NCBI GenBank assembly: GCA_038327995.1
Contig: JBBQLP010000007.1
Location: 1-64,000 of the forward strand
Source: CAIOYC01 sp038327995
Lineage (GTDB): Bacteria > Pseudomonadota > Alphaproteobacteria > Caulobacterales > Caulobacteraceae
Direction of reading: 5' to 3'
Length of the DNA: 64,000 nt
Below the pieces are notes generated by a model. It worked only from the letters and a program-made list of their open reading frames with translations. It ran no database searches and was not told the DNA's origin. Every line of letters starts with the position of its first letter. Positions within the stretch are counted from its first letter, which is position 1. Below are positions 28,660 to 36,996 of this stretch, one piece after another. The translations under genes were made by a program, and so were the position numbers.

Positions 28660-28989
28660 ATGCGCTCGACCACAATAGTCGCCTGCACCGCCGCCATCGC
28701 GGCGCTGGCCCTGGCAGGCTGCAGCCCGGCCGCCAAAAACGAAGCCTCCGCCGCGGGCGCCGATGCGTCCGCCGCCGCTGACCATGCAGGAGCCGCTACC
28801 GCCGTCGCCGCCGGGGACGCAGGACGCGCCACTGCGGGTGCTGCGAACAACGTCGCCGTTGCGGCTGATGTAGCCGGAGAAAAGGCCGCCGCCGCGACCA
28901 ATCATGCGGTCGCGTCCACGAAGGCCGCCGCTGGGACCGCCGCGCGAAAGGCGGACGCAGCCGCTGACGCCGCCGCCAATACCCACTGA
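28660..28989 (+). CDS. alanine-rich lipoprotein
   Basis: The 109-residue protein begins with a lipoprotein signal (lipobox LAGC, Cys20). The mature part is almost entirely Ala with spaced Asp, Glu, Lys, Gly and Asn in short repeats (AAAADHAGAAT, AGEKAAAATNH, ARKADAAADAA), predicting one long amphipathic helix resembling LEA or Lpp-like helical proteins. Function is unknown; a structural or stress role in the cell envelope is possible. A GAGGGAAG site precedes the ATG. It lies 82 bases after the RcnB-like gene. Confidence 0.65.
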   Translation: MRSTTIVACTAAIAALALAGCSPAAKNEASAAGADASAAADHAGAATAVAAGDAGRATAGAANNVAVAADVAGEKAAAATNHAVASTKAAAGTAARKADAAADAAANTH

Positions 28990-28996
28990 CCGAAAA

Positions 28997-29030
28997 GGGG
29001 CCCTCTAGCCGAACAGGGGTAGAGGGCCCC
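28997..29030 (-). terminator. terminator hairpin overlapping the end of the DUF1501 gene
   Basis: A perfect 11-bp stem (28997-29007 with 29020-29030) encloses 12 bases. On the minus strand it is followed by TTTTCGG, giving a T-tract. The minus-strand DUF1501 stop codon (29005-29007) lies within the stem, so the hairpin arms encode the last residues. It may also stop plus-strand RNA from the lipoprotein gene ending at 28989. Confidence 0.75.
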
Positions 29031-30393
29031 GCCCGTTCGTGCTCCACACGCCCCAGTTGGGGAAGACGTAGGGCATATCGGCGGGCGCGACACCCTGCCA
29101 GAGCGCGATAGCTCCGATATATTCCTCAATGGCGATGGTCGGTATCCAGCGCCCTAGCGCCGCGTTGTCGATGTCCTGGCTTCCACCGAGGGTCACGTCA
29201 GGGTAGGCGCCCCGAATGGTCTGGGGCGTTAACGCACCACCTATAACCAAGTGGTTGTTGCCCCAGGCGTGATCGGAGCCGCGCTGGGCATTGCCTCTAA
29301 AGGTACGGCCAAAGTCGGACATGGTGAAGGCGGTGACGTTGTTCTGCACGCCAAGCGCCTTCATGGCGTTGTAAAACCCCGCCAGCGCCATCGCCAGATC
29401 GCTGTAGAGCGCAGCCTGGGTCCCGGTGGTTGTCGTCGCCGCATCCACCTGGTTGGAGTGGGTATCGTAGCCGCCCTGGGAGACGAAGAAGGTCTGGCGA
29501 CTATGGCCAAGCACGCCCCGCGCCTCGATCATCCGGGCTGCGCGGATCAACTGATGGGCGATGTCGCTGGTCAGGGCCGCGCCTGTTCCAGGATTCTTGA
29601 AATACTGGTCCACCACTGAAGTCGTGGAGGTGACAATGGCGTTCGCGGTGACAGCCTGGGCATAGGCGCCCACAAGCTGCTGACCGCTCAACTCGCTGAC
29701 GAGCCCTAGGTTGGCCGCATCGGCGAAGGCGGCGAGCCCTGCCTGCCGCGTCGTGGTGGGGGCGTCGGTCGCTGAGCCGTTGAAGCCGTTGCGGACGATG
29801 GTTCCAACCGAGGGCAGCACCAGCGGCGAGCTTGACTGGCCGATCAGGCAGAGCTGAGAACCTGCCACGGAGATCAGAGACGGCACGGTGGTTGCGGCTA
29901 CCTTGTCCGTCAATCTGCCCATATAGCCGTCGTTGTTGACGGTGCGGACGCGCACGCCCTGCCAGTGGTTCTGCTCGTCGGCGTGCGACATCAAGTTGGT
30001 GGGGCGAAGATCGGGGCGCGATTGATAGAGCGCCTTGTTGATCGGCTGAAACAGCGAGCCCGCATTCAGCACGACGTTCATCGCGCCTTCGGTCCAGGCT
30101 TGTCTGAGCGGCGCGAAACTCGGATGCAGCCCGAACGCGGAACCCGGCAATGTGACCAGGGAGGCAAGCGGCAGGGCTAGCGACGCCCCTCGCGAGGCGG
30201 CGTACGCGGCGTATCGGGCGTCGGTCGGCACCACCATGTTCCAGCCGTCGTTCCCGCCGAACAGGAAGACCCCGACCATGGCCTTGTAGGAGCTGGACTG
30301 GGCCAGCGATGCCGACTGGCCGAGTTGGGTGAAGGCCGCCAGGGCGGTGGAGCCGCCGATCAGCCGGGTGAAGTCGCGTCTGGAGATGGCCAT
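29005..30393 (-). CDS. DUF1501-family Tat-exported protein
   Basis: The 462-residue protein opens with a twin-arginine signal (MAISRRDFTRLIGG, then a hydrophobic stretch to about 31), and the mature part starts with VGVFLFGGNDGWNMVVP, the DUF1501 hallmark. Such proteins belong to the alkaline-phosphatase/sulfatase-like fold superfamily but their reaction is not established. Other conserved regions include ETH-like VSQGGYDTHSNQ and FGRTFRGN. It is paired with a DUF1800 gene 11 bases upstream, a combination seen across many bacteria. A terminator overlaps its 3' end. Confidence 0.9.
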   Translation of the reverse strand: MAISRRDFTRLIGGSTALAAFTQLGQSASLAQSSSYKAMVGVFLFGGNDGWNMVVPTDARYAAYAASRGASLALPLASLVTLPGSAFGLHPSFAPLRQAWTEGAMNVVLNAGSLFQPINKALYQSRPDLRPTNLMSHADEQNHWQGVRVRTVNNDGYMGRLTDKVAATTVPSLISVAGSQLCLIGQSSSPLVLPSVGTIVRNGFNGSATDAPTTTRQAGLAAFADAANLGLVSELSGQQLVGAYAQAVTANAIVTSTTSVVDQYFKNPGTGAALTSDIAHQLIRAARMIEARGVLGHSRQTFFVSQGGYDTHSNQVDAATTTTGTQAALYSDLAMALAGFYNAMKALGVQNNVTAFTMSDFGRTFRGNAQRGSDHAWGNNHLVIGGALTPQTIRGAYPDVTLGGSQDIDNAALGRWIPTIAIEEYIGAIALWQGVAPADMPYVFPNWGVWSTNGRGPLPLFG

Positions 30394-30404
30394 GGTCTGT
30401 CTCC

Positions 30405-32108
30405 TTACCGGTCGATCTGGAACTGGGGAGACGTGCCGACAATATAGAGTGCGACTTGCGCCCGCTTTCGCGCCTGGGCGGTCGGATCGGCATTGGTGAT
30501 GGCTAGCATCGCGGTTTTCAGCGCCGCGCGCTGAGCCGCCGTCATGGTCTTGTTCAGCATCAGAAGATCGATGCGGGTGATCATCCCATCGACATCCGAA
30601 CCGAAGGCCTCCCAGGACGACCAGTTGGGCTGGGTGCCCGTCGCCCCGATGATACTAGCCTGGACCGTATATTCGGGCCGGCTGCTTGCGTCTCCGGTGA
30701 CCGTCCAGTCATAGACGAGGTTGTGGCGCGAGATGGCGGTCGCGGAAGTTAGAAGCTTGGTCGGCGGACTGAGAAGACCGTTGCTGAGCGGCAGGGGATA
30801 GTCCGGCGGGTAGAAGTTGAACACCGAAGGCGCGCGGAAGGGCTGCTGGCTCATCGCCTGATCGCGGGTGGTGAAGGCGTAGCCGTCGGTCGCGTCGCCG
30901 ATCAACCGGCCTATGGCGAGAGAGAGCAGCACCGGCTCTTTCACCTTGCCGTCCGAAGCCCCGGTTCGCACGTCGCCGCGCGCCTCCGCATCGAGCAGGA
31001 TGGCGCGGACCACCGCCCGCAGATTGCCGCGCACGCCCGATCCGTCGTTGGCGAACACCGCGCTGATGCGCCCGACGTAGGCGGCGGAGGGGTTGGAGGT
31101 CACGAGCTGCTGGATCAGGAACTTCGATACGTAGGGCGCGGTCGAGGAGGCGTTGAACACCGCATCCACCACGGCGTTGATGCTGGCGTCTTGGGTGGCT
31201 CCGGCGGCCACAGTGGTTCCGAGGAAAGACTTGGCGGTGGTGTCGTAGATCGCCGGATTGAGGACCATCGGCCTGGAATAGTCGCGGTTGATATTGTCGG
31301 TGATCGGAGCGCCGTTCAGCCGTGCATAGGTCCAGCCCGTGAGCGCGCGTGCGACGCTGTGCACGTCGTCGCCGGTGAAGGTAGGGATCGTGGCGCCGGT
31401 GGCGTCTTTCTGCGCCGTTCCATCGGCGTTTAGCTGGACCAGGCCGATCGAAAACAGTTGCATTAGTTCGCGAGCATAATTCTCGTTCGGTGCGTTCTTG
31501 GAGCTATCCGCCATGTCCAGAAAATCGCCCATGTAGGGGTTCAGGGTGACGGACTTGAGGATGTCGCGGTAGTTGCCAAAGGCGTTGTCGATGAAGATCT
31601 GATTGAAGACGGCCAGCCCAGCCGTGGAGTGGACCTCGAAATCCGAAGCCACCACGAGTTGCGAAAGGGAGAAGGCGACCCGCTGGCGTAGCTGGTCCGC
31701 ACCTGTGGTCGCGTGGGCGTAGAAGGCCATCGCCACGGGGGTCGAGGACAGGTAATCGCGGTTGCAGACCCCCTGCGCTGATTGGGCCATGATAGAGCAA
31801 TAATTGGTGGGCACTGCGCGGGTCGCCAGCGCGGCATAGCTGCTGCCCGAAGCACCGAGCTGTTCGTCCACCCATGCGCTGGCGGTTTGCAGCGCGATGA
31901 TGTGATCGATCAGGGGCTGGATAGGACCGAAGGTAGCCTGTTTGGACAGTCTTGACGCATCGGCTTCTGAGATCACGACAGGCGGCGGCCCGGCCGGTGG
32001 GGTTGTTGACCCGCCGCCCCCGCCCCCGCCGCTGCACGCGGTCAAAAGACCCGCGAGCGTCAGTGCGGCAAGTCCTGCACTGCGGATTGTTCTGGAGCGT
32101 GAAAACAT
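30405..32108 (-). CDS. DUF1800-family lipoprotein
   Basis: Starting at ATG 32108 the protein is 567 residues and begins MFSRSRTIRS...LLTACSGGGGG, a lipoprotein signal followed by a Gly-rich linker and a Pro/Thr stretch. The rest matches DUF1800: ARELMQLFSIGLVQL, RALTGWTYA, FLIQQLVTSNPS and VFNFYPPDYPL segments are recognisable. Its biochemical role is unknown. Because it always accompanies DUF1501 proteins, the two probably act together in the periplasm. An upstream start at 32162 would put 18 residues before the signal and is rejected. Confidence 0.88.
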   Translation of the reverse strand: MFSRSRTIRSAGLAALTLAGLLTACSGGGGGGGSTTPPAGPPPVVISEADASRLSKQATFGPIQPLIDHIIALQTASAWVDEQLGASGSSYAALATRAVPTNYCSIMAQSAQGVCNRDYLSSTPVAMAFYAHATTGADQLRQRVAFSLSQLVVASDFEVHSTAGLAVFNQIFIDNAFGNYRDILKSVTLNPYMGDFLDMADSSKNAPNENYARELMQLFSIGLVQLNADGTAQKDATGATIPTFTGDDVHSVARALTGWTYARLNGAPITDNINRDYSRPMVLNPAIYDTTAKSFLGTTVAAGATQDASINAVVDAVFNASSTAPYVSKFLIQQLVTSNPSAAYVGRISAVFANDGSGVRGNLRAVVRAILLDAEARGDVRTGASDGKVKEPVLLSLAIGRLIGDATDGYAFTTRDQAMSQQPFRAPSVFNFYPPDYPLPLSNGLLSPPTKLLTSATAISRHNLVYDWTVTGDASSRPEYTVQASIIGATGTQPNWSSWEAFGSDVDGMITRIDLLMLNKTMTAAQRAALKTAMLAITNADPTAQARKRAQVALYIVGTSPQFQIDR

Positions 32109-32305
32109 GGCGACCCCGTAAATCCTGCCTGGTCCATCACTGGGCGAGGCGCAGGGCATCACCCTAAGCCCGCCTTGGCGACGTTTCGATTACTTCCGTG
32201 AGGGCAATTTGTCTCACCGGACCTTGACTGACCAACGCGGCGCACGCGCAGGTTCCGGCGGACCTCCCGATAAAAAACTGCATTGAGACTGAGCCGTCCG
32301 TACCG

Positions 32306-32560
32306 ATGGCATTTGAGCAAGAGGAGCGCCGCAGCATTCAAAAGGGCGGACCGTCGAGTTGGCAGCTTCACCGCGCGATGGCCTATATGTCGGAGAATGT
32401 TGCGGACGACATCGCCTTGTCCGACCTGACCCTTCTGGAGCAGTCCGCCTTTACGCCGGACGAAATTGCGATCTGCGTTGGATTGGGACAGTGAGGTTCT
32501 CCACCCTGTTCAAGCAGTATGTGGGGGTGTCCCTACGGCTCTACCGGGCGTCCCTGAATT
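32306..32560 (+). pseudogene. remnant of an AraC-family transcriptional regulator
   Basis: Two frames carry pieces of the AraC DNA-binding domain. Frame one (32306-32494) reads WQLHRAMAYMSENVADDIAL, the first helix, and then jumps to SAFTPDEIAICVGLGQ, resembling the start of the second helix-turn-helix. After a frameshift near 32480, another frame reads RFSTLFKQYVGVSLRLYRAS, the end of that second motif. The first helix-turn-helix is missing between them. The N-terminal sensor domain is also absent. This indicates an internally deleted, frameshifted pseudogene rather than a working regulator. Confidence 0.65.
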
Positions 32561-32705
32561 GGTGCAGAACGCCATATCAAAATCCTCAGTCGGCTTCTGT
32601 CACAACCACTTGTGGAACGTGACGCCCCCCAAGACTGGCCGACCAAATCCTCAGGACAGTTCCAAGCCCCGTAGGGAGTCTGTAGGCTGAGGGCGCTGGA
32701 GCCGG
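32561..32705. other. intergenic region before hpnN
   Basis: The stretch follows the AraC remnant and contains no family-supported ORF. GGAG at 32698-32701 precedes the hpnN ATG. A promoter for hpnN may lie here, but none could be identified by eye. Confidence 0.35.
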
Positions 32706-35345
32706 ATGATCGCGGTCGATCGCTGGAGCTACAAGGAGCGACGCTTGCGAAGAGGTATTTCCCCCATAGCCCGCGTCGTGATCTTCAGTTGCCGACGCCC
32801 CAAGGCGGTCTTGGCGACCGCGCTTGTGCTCTGCGTTCTGGCGCTGGTCTACGCCAGCCAGCATTTCGCCATGACCACAGACACCCAGGCGCTGATCTCG
32901 CCCACCGTCGACTGGCGACGAAACGAGGCGGCGATGGACGCCGCCTTTCCGAAAAACACCGACACGACCCTGGTGGTGGTGGATGGGGCCACGCCGGAAT
33001 TAGCCGAAGCGGGCGCGAGCAGGCTGACGGCGGCGCTGGCGGCGCGTAAGGACCTGTTCAAGACCGTAGAGCGCCCGGATGGCGGCCCTTTCTTTGCCCG
33101 CGAGGGGCTGCTCTTCCAGCCGGAAAAGGACGTCAAGGCGACGACCGATCAACTCCTGATGGCCCAACCGTTCCTCGGACCCTTGGCCGCTGACCCCAGC
33201 TTGCGCGGGGTGATGACCAGCCTGTCCACCCTCGCGGCGGGTGTGAGAGCCAAACAGACCCAGCTTCAGGCCATCGACAAACCGTTAAAATCCATGGCGG
33301 AAGCATTCGAGGGCGTAGAGGCCGGACGCATGAGCTTCTTTTCCTGGCAGGCTCTGATCGCGGGGGGAGGGCAGGGGCTGAAGGCGCCGCTGAGGCGCTT
33401 CATCCAGACCCAGGCAAGTCTAAATTACAGCGATCTCACCCCCGGCGCCGACGCCAGCGCGGCCATTCACAAGGCGGCTGCAGCCCTGTCGCTTGATCCT
33501 TCCCACGGCGTTACGGTGCGGTTGACCGGGTCGGTGCCCTTGTCGGACGAGGAGTTCGCCTCGCTTGCCGACAAGGCGTGGCTGGTGGGCGGCACAATGC
33601 TGCTGACCATGCTGACGATGCTGTGGCTGGCGGTCCGCTCGGTGCGGATCATGCTGGCGATTCTCGCCGCCACCCTTGGCGGGTTGATCCTGACTGCGGC
33701 GATGGGCCTCGTGACCGTAGGGCGGTTCAACCTGATATCGGTGGCCTTTATCCCCCTCTTCGTCGGTTTGGGCGTTGATTTCGGCATACAGCTAAGCGTT
33801 CGCTTCCGCGCCGAGCGACTGACCTTGCCGGATATTTCCGAAGCCCTGGTCGCGTCTGCCAACGGGATCGGCGGCGCGCTGGCCTTGGCGGCGACTGCGA
33901 TTACGCTCGGCTTTCTGGCCTTTCTTCCCACCAAATATATCGGCGTATCTGAGCTGGGCGTCATCGCCGGGATAGGCATGGTGATTGCTCTCGGCATGGC
34001 GCTGACGGTCCTGCCAGCGATGCTGGTTGCATTGAACACGCCGCCGCAGACGCGCGAGGTTGGCAATCCGCGCCTGGCTCCGCTGGATCATTTCCTAGTG
34101 AAGCGACGCAGCCTGGTGCTGTGGATTTTCGCCCTGTCGATGGTCGTCAGCATCATTTCACTGGCCTGGGTGCGGTTCGACTTCAATCCGCTGCACCTGA
34201 AAAATCCTCACGGTGAGGCGATGTCCACGCTGAACGCGCTGATGCACGACCCGGAACAGTCGCCCAACACCATCGATGTGCTCACGCCCTCCAGCGACGC
34301 CGCCAACGCGATGGCCAAACGCCTGTCAGCGCTGCCGCAGGTTTCGCAGGCGGTGACGCTGTCGAGCTTCGTTCCCGAGGATCAGGCGCCGAAGTTGGCG
34401 ATCATCGGCGACGCCAACACTCTGCTCGATCCGACAATCAACCCCTTCGATGTCCAGCCCGCCCCCTCCGACGCAGAGGTGGTGACGAGCCTGCGTCAGA
34501 CTGCGGCGGCTTTGGCCGAAGTCTCCCTAGTTGGAAGCGATGAAGGCTCAATCGACGCCCGCCGCTTGACCGCAGCGATTGAAGCCCTTGCGAACGGCCC
34601 GCCAATCCTGCGCGCAAAAGCGACCGCAGCGCTGATCCCCCCGCTCAATGTGTTGCTCGATCAGATACGCAGCCTGCTGCAGGCTGGGCCGGTTACGCTC
34701 GCCACCCTCCCGGCAGAACTCAGGTCCGACTGGCTGGCTGCTGACGGCCATGCCCGCGTGCAGGTGTTTCCCAACGGTTCAGCCAACGACAATGCGACCC
34801 TGGTGCGGTTCTCACGGGCGGTGCGCGCGGTCGCGCCGAACGCATCAGGAGGGCCAATTTCCATCCAGGAGGCGGGGAACACCATATCCTGGGCCTTCAT
34901 CGAAGCGGGACTGCTTTCGCTCGTGGCGATCACGATTCTGCTGCTCGCGGTCCTGCGCAGCGTGCGCGAGGTCGCCTTCACCCTGGCCCCTATCGTCCTT
35001 TCGATCTTCCTGACGCTCGGGACCTGTGTCCTTATCGGCCAGTCGATCAATTTCGCCAACATTATCGCCTTTCCCTTGCTGTTCGGGGTGGGGGTGGCGT
35101 TTCACATCTATTTCGTCATGGCCTGGCGAAAGGGCGCGCACGATCTTCTGCAATCCAGCTTGGCGCGGGCGGTGTTCTTCAGCGCTCTGACCACTGGCGC
35201 GGCGTTCGGCAGCCTGATGCTCTCCAGTCATCCGGGAACGGCCAGCATGGGTAAGATATTGATGATTTCGCTGGTCTGGACCCTGGTATGCGCGCTGCTG
35301 TTCGAGCCCGTCCTTCTGGGGCCGCCGGATCGCAAGGCCGTTTGA
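32706..35345 (+). CDS. hpnN: hopanoid-associated RND transporter HpnN
   Basis: HpnN is an RND/MMPL-type inner-membrane transporter needed to deliver hopanoids to the outer membrane in studied bacteria. The 879-residue protein has a first helix after a basic leader (KAVLATALVLCVLALVYA), a large periplasmic loop, helices around 295-450, and a second half starting near 470 with the same layout, giving about 12 spans. PLFVGLGVDFGIQLSVRFRAE is a typical RND signature. ATG 32706 has a GGAG site, but TTG 32745 has the stronger AAGGAG six bases upstream and could be the true start. It ends 12 bases from convergent hpnM. Confidence 0.9.
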   Translation: MIAVDRWSYKERRLRRGISPIARVVIFSCRRPKAVLATALVLCVLALVYASQHFAMTTDTQALISPTVDWRRNEAAMDAAFPKNTDTTLVVVDGATPELAEAGASRLTAALAARKDLFKTVERPDGGPFFAREGLLFQPEKDVKATTDQLLMAQPFLGPLAADPSLRGVMTSLSTLAAGVRAKQTQLQAIDKPLKSMAEAFEGVEAGRMSFFSWQALIAGGGQGLKAPLRRFIQTQASLNYSDLTPGADASAAIHKAAAALSLDPSHGVTVRLTGSVPLSDEEFASLADKAWLVGGTMLLTMLTMLWLAVRSVRIMLAILAATLGGLILTAAMGLVTVGRFNLISVAFIPLFVGLGVDFGIQLSVRFRAERLTLPDISEALVASANGIGGALALAATAITLGFLAFLPTKYIGVSELGVIAGIGMVIALGMALTVLPAMLVALNTPPQTREVGNPRLAPLDHFLVKRRSLVLWIFALSMVVSIISLAWVRFDFNPLHLKNPHGEAMSTLNALMHDPEQSPNTIDVLTPSSDAANAMAKRLSALPQVSQAVTLSSFVPEDQAPKLAIIGDANTLLDPTINPFDVQPAPSDAEVVTSLRQTAAALAEVSLVGSDEGSIDARRLTAAIEALANGPPILRAKATAALIPPLNVLLDQIRSLLQAGPVTLATLPAELRSDWLAADGHARVQVFPNGSANDNATLVRFSRAVRAVAPNASGGPISIQEAGNTISWAFIEAGLLSLVAITILLLAVLRSVREVAFTLAPIVLSIFLTLGTCVLIGQSINFANIIAFPLLFGVGVAFHIYFVMAWRKGAHDLLQSSLARAVFFSALTTGAAFGSLMLSSHPGTASMGKILMISLVWTLVCALLFEPVLLGPPDRKAV

Positions 35346-35357
35346 GCGTCAGGCGCC

Positions 35358-35969
35358 CTATCGCTTCAGGAGCGTGTCCGACCGGGCGTTCATCTTCTGA
35401 ACCAGGTTCGCCGCGCCGCTGGCGATCGCCGCCGCGGCGAAGTCCGAGCGCTGGGCCGTCAACTGGCTCACTGCGCCGTAATAGACGTCGATCACCTTCC
35501 AGGTTCCGCCGGACTGGCGCATCCGGTAGTTCAGCTCCATGGCGGCACCTTTGGTCGGAACAATCTGCGTGTGGACCAGCTTGTCTGGTCCCCGGGTCTG
35601 GACCGCCGGGTTGATCTTGAACTGTTCGCCGCCATAGCTGTCGAAATTGCGCGCCAGATTCGACGCACTGAGCCGAGTGAACGCCTTGATGAGAGCGGCC
35701 TGTTCGGTCAGTGAATAGCCAGCCCAGGCCCCGCCCACCGCGAACCGGGTCATCGTCGGCAGATCGAAAGTGCGTTCCACCACCGGGAGCAGTTTGCGGT
35801 AGCGGCCCTCAGTATCGACGGCCTTGCCCGCCTTCATGGCGTCCAGAAGCCCGCTGTCCAAAGCGTCTATCGTGGCCAGGGCGGGATCGACGCTTTGGGC
35901 GAACGACAAGGTTGGCGGCAAAGCAAGCGCGCCGCAGAGCAAGAGCAGGGAAAGACGTTTGGCGTTCAT
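35358..35969 (-). CDS. hpnM: hopanoid-associated MlaC/Ttg2D-like periplasmic protein HpnM
   Basis: This 203-residue protein starts with a signal peptide (MNAKRLSLLLLCGALALPPTLSFA) and continues with a MlaC-type lipid-binding domain: RYRKLLPVVERTFDLPTMTRFAVGGAWAG and LVHTQIVPTKGAAMELNYRMR are typical. MlaC proteins ferry phospholipids across the periplasm; HpnM is the version found with hopanoid genes, and hopanoid carriage is inferred. ATG 35969 gives a correct signal; an earlier frame to 36059 would add an Arg-rich tail. It sits tail-to-tail with hpnN and 86 bases downstream of ispA. Confidence 0.88.
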   Translation of the reverse strand: MNAKRLSLLLLCGALALPPTLSFAQSVDPALATIDALDSGLLDAMKAGKAVDTEGRYRKLLPVVERTFDLPTMTRFAVGGAWAGYSLTEQAALIKAFTRLSASNLARNFDSYGGEQFKINPAVQTRGPDKLVHTQIVPTKGAAMELNYRMRQSGGTWKVIDVYYGAVSQLTAQRSDFAAAAIASGAANLVQKMNARSDTLLKR

Positions 35970-36055
35970 GGCTATGTAATCTGCACCAGGCTGGCTTCTA
36001 TAACGCGCACGATGTCCGCCGCGTTCAATCCGGCGAACTGAAAATGACAACTGCT

Positions 36056-36985
36056 TCATGAGGCGCGGTCGAGCAGGTAAAACGGCAGCGCGCGCAATTC
36101 ATCCGCAGCGTGGCCATAGGGCGACAGGGTATCCGACGCGCGCTCCGCCAGCCTGTGCGCTTCGCGGCGGGCGCCATCGATCCCGAGAATGGAGACCAGG
36201 GTCGCCTTGCCTTGAGCCTGATCCTTGCCGACCGCCTTGCCCGCCGTCTCGGCGGTTCCGGTGACGTCGATCAGATCGTCGGCGATCTGGAAGGCCAGGC
36301 CCATATCGCGGGCGAAGTCGCGCAGGCGCTTCTGGTCGCCCTCACCGGCCTCGGCGAGAATGGGGCCTGCTTCGGCGGAGAACTCGAACAGGGCGCCGGT
36401 CTTCATGCGTTGAAGCAGGATGACTTCGCTCTCGTCATGCGCCTGTTCACCGCTCAACATATCCATCATCTGGCCGCCGATCATGCCCTCGGCGCCCGCA
36501 GCCTTCGCGAGGCGGCTTACGAGCCGGGCGCGAACCTCTCCCGCTGGATGGGTCTCTGAATCGGCGAGGATTTCGAAGGCGAGGGTCAGGAGACCATCCC
36601 CTGCCAGCACCGCCGTCGCTTCATCGAACTGGCGATGGGTGGTGGGACGACCGCGCCGCAGATCGTCGTCGTCCATGCAAGGCAGATCGTCGTGCACCAG
36701 AGAATAAGTGTGCAGGACCTCGATGGCGGCTGCGGCCCGAAGCGCGCTGCTTTCCGGCGCATCGAACAGACGGGCGCCCATCAGGGTGAGATAGGGTCTG
36801 AGGCGCTTGCCCCCCGCAAAGGTGGCGTAACGCATGGCTTGCAGGACCCGGCTGTGATGACCGTGGGGAGCTGGCAACAGCCGTTCCAGCGTCGCCTCAA
36901 CGGCGTGCGCGGCGCGGGATATGCCAACCGTCACCGGCGCAAGCTTTTCGGTTGCCGCAAGATCGATGGTCCCATCCCCCGTCAT
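36056..36985 (-). CDS. ispA: farnesyl/polyprenyl diphosphate synthase
   Basis: This trans-isoprenyl diphosphate synthase condenses IPP with DMAPP/GPP, most likely giving FPP for squalene formation. The 309-residue protein has the first Asp-rich motif DDLPCMDDDD (99-108), the preceding GGKRLRPYL, and the second motif DDLIDVTG. The extra two residues between the aspartates of the first motif match the bacterial FPP/GGPP type. A role as GGPP synthase cannot be excluded. It lies 11 bases downstream of ispG, so precursor genes sit within the hopanoid locus. Confidence 0.92.
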   Translation of the reverse strand: MTGDGTIDLAATEKLAPVTVGISRAAHAVEATLERLLPAPHGHHSRVLQAMRYATFAGGKRLRPYLTLMGARLFDAPESSALRAAAAIEVLHTYSLVHDDLPCMDDDDLRRGRPTTHRQFDEATAVLAGDGLLTLAFEILADSETHPAGEVRARLVSRLAKAAGAEGMIGGQMMDMLSGEQAHDESEVILLQRMKTGALFEFSAEAGPILAEAGEGDQKRLRDFARDMGLAFQIADDLIDVTGTAETAGKAVGKDQAQGKATLVSILGIDGARREAHRLAERASDTLSPYGHAADELRALPFYLLDRAS

Positions 36986-36996
36986 GTATCGACCAC

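Noticed and set aside
32466..32690. 74-codon ORF in the AraC remnant region
   Set aside because: It is the third frame over the same decayed sequence and shows no AraC features.
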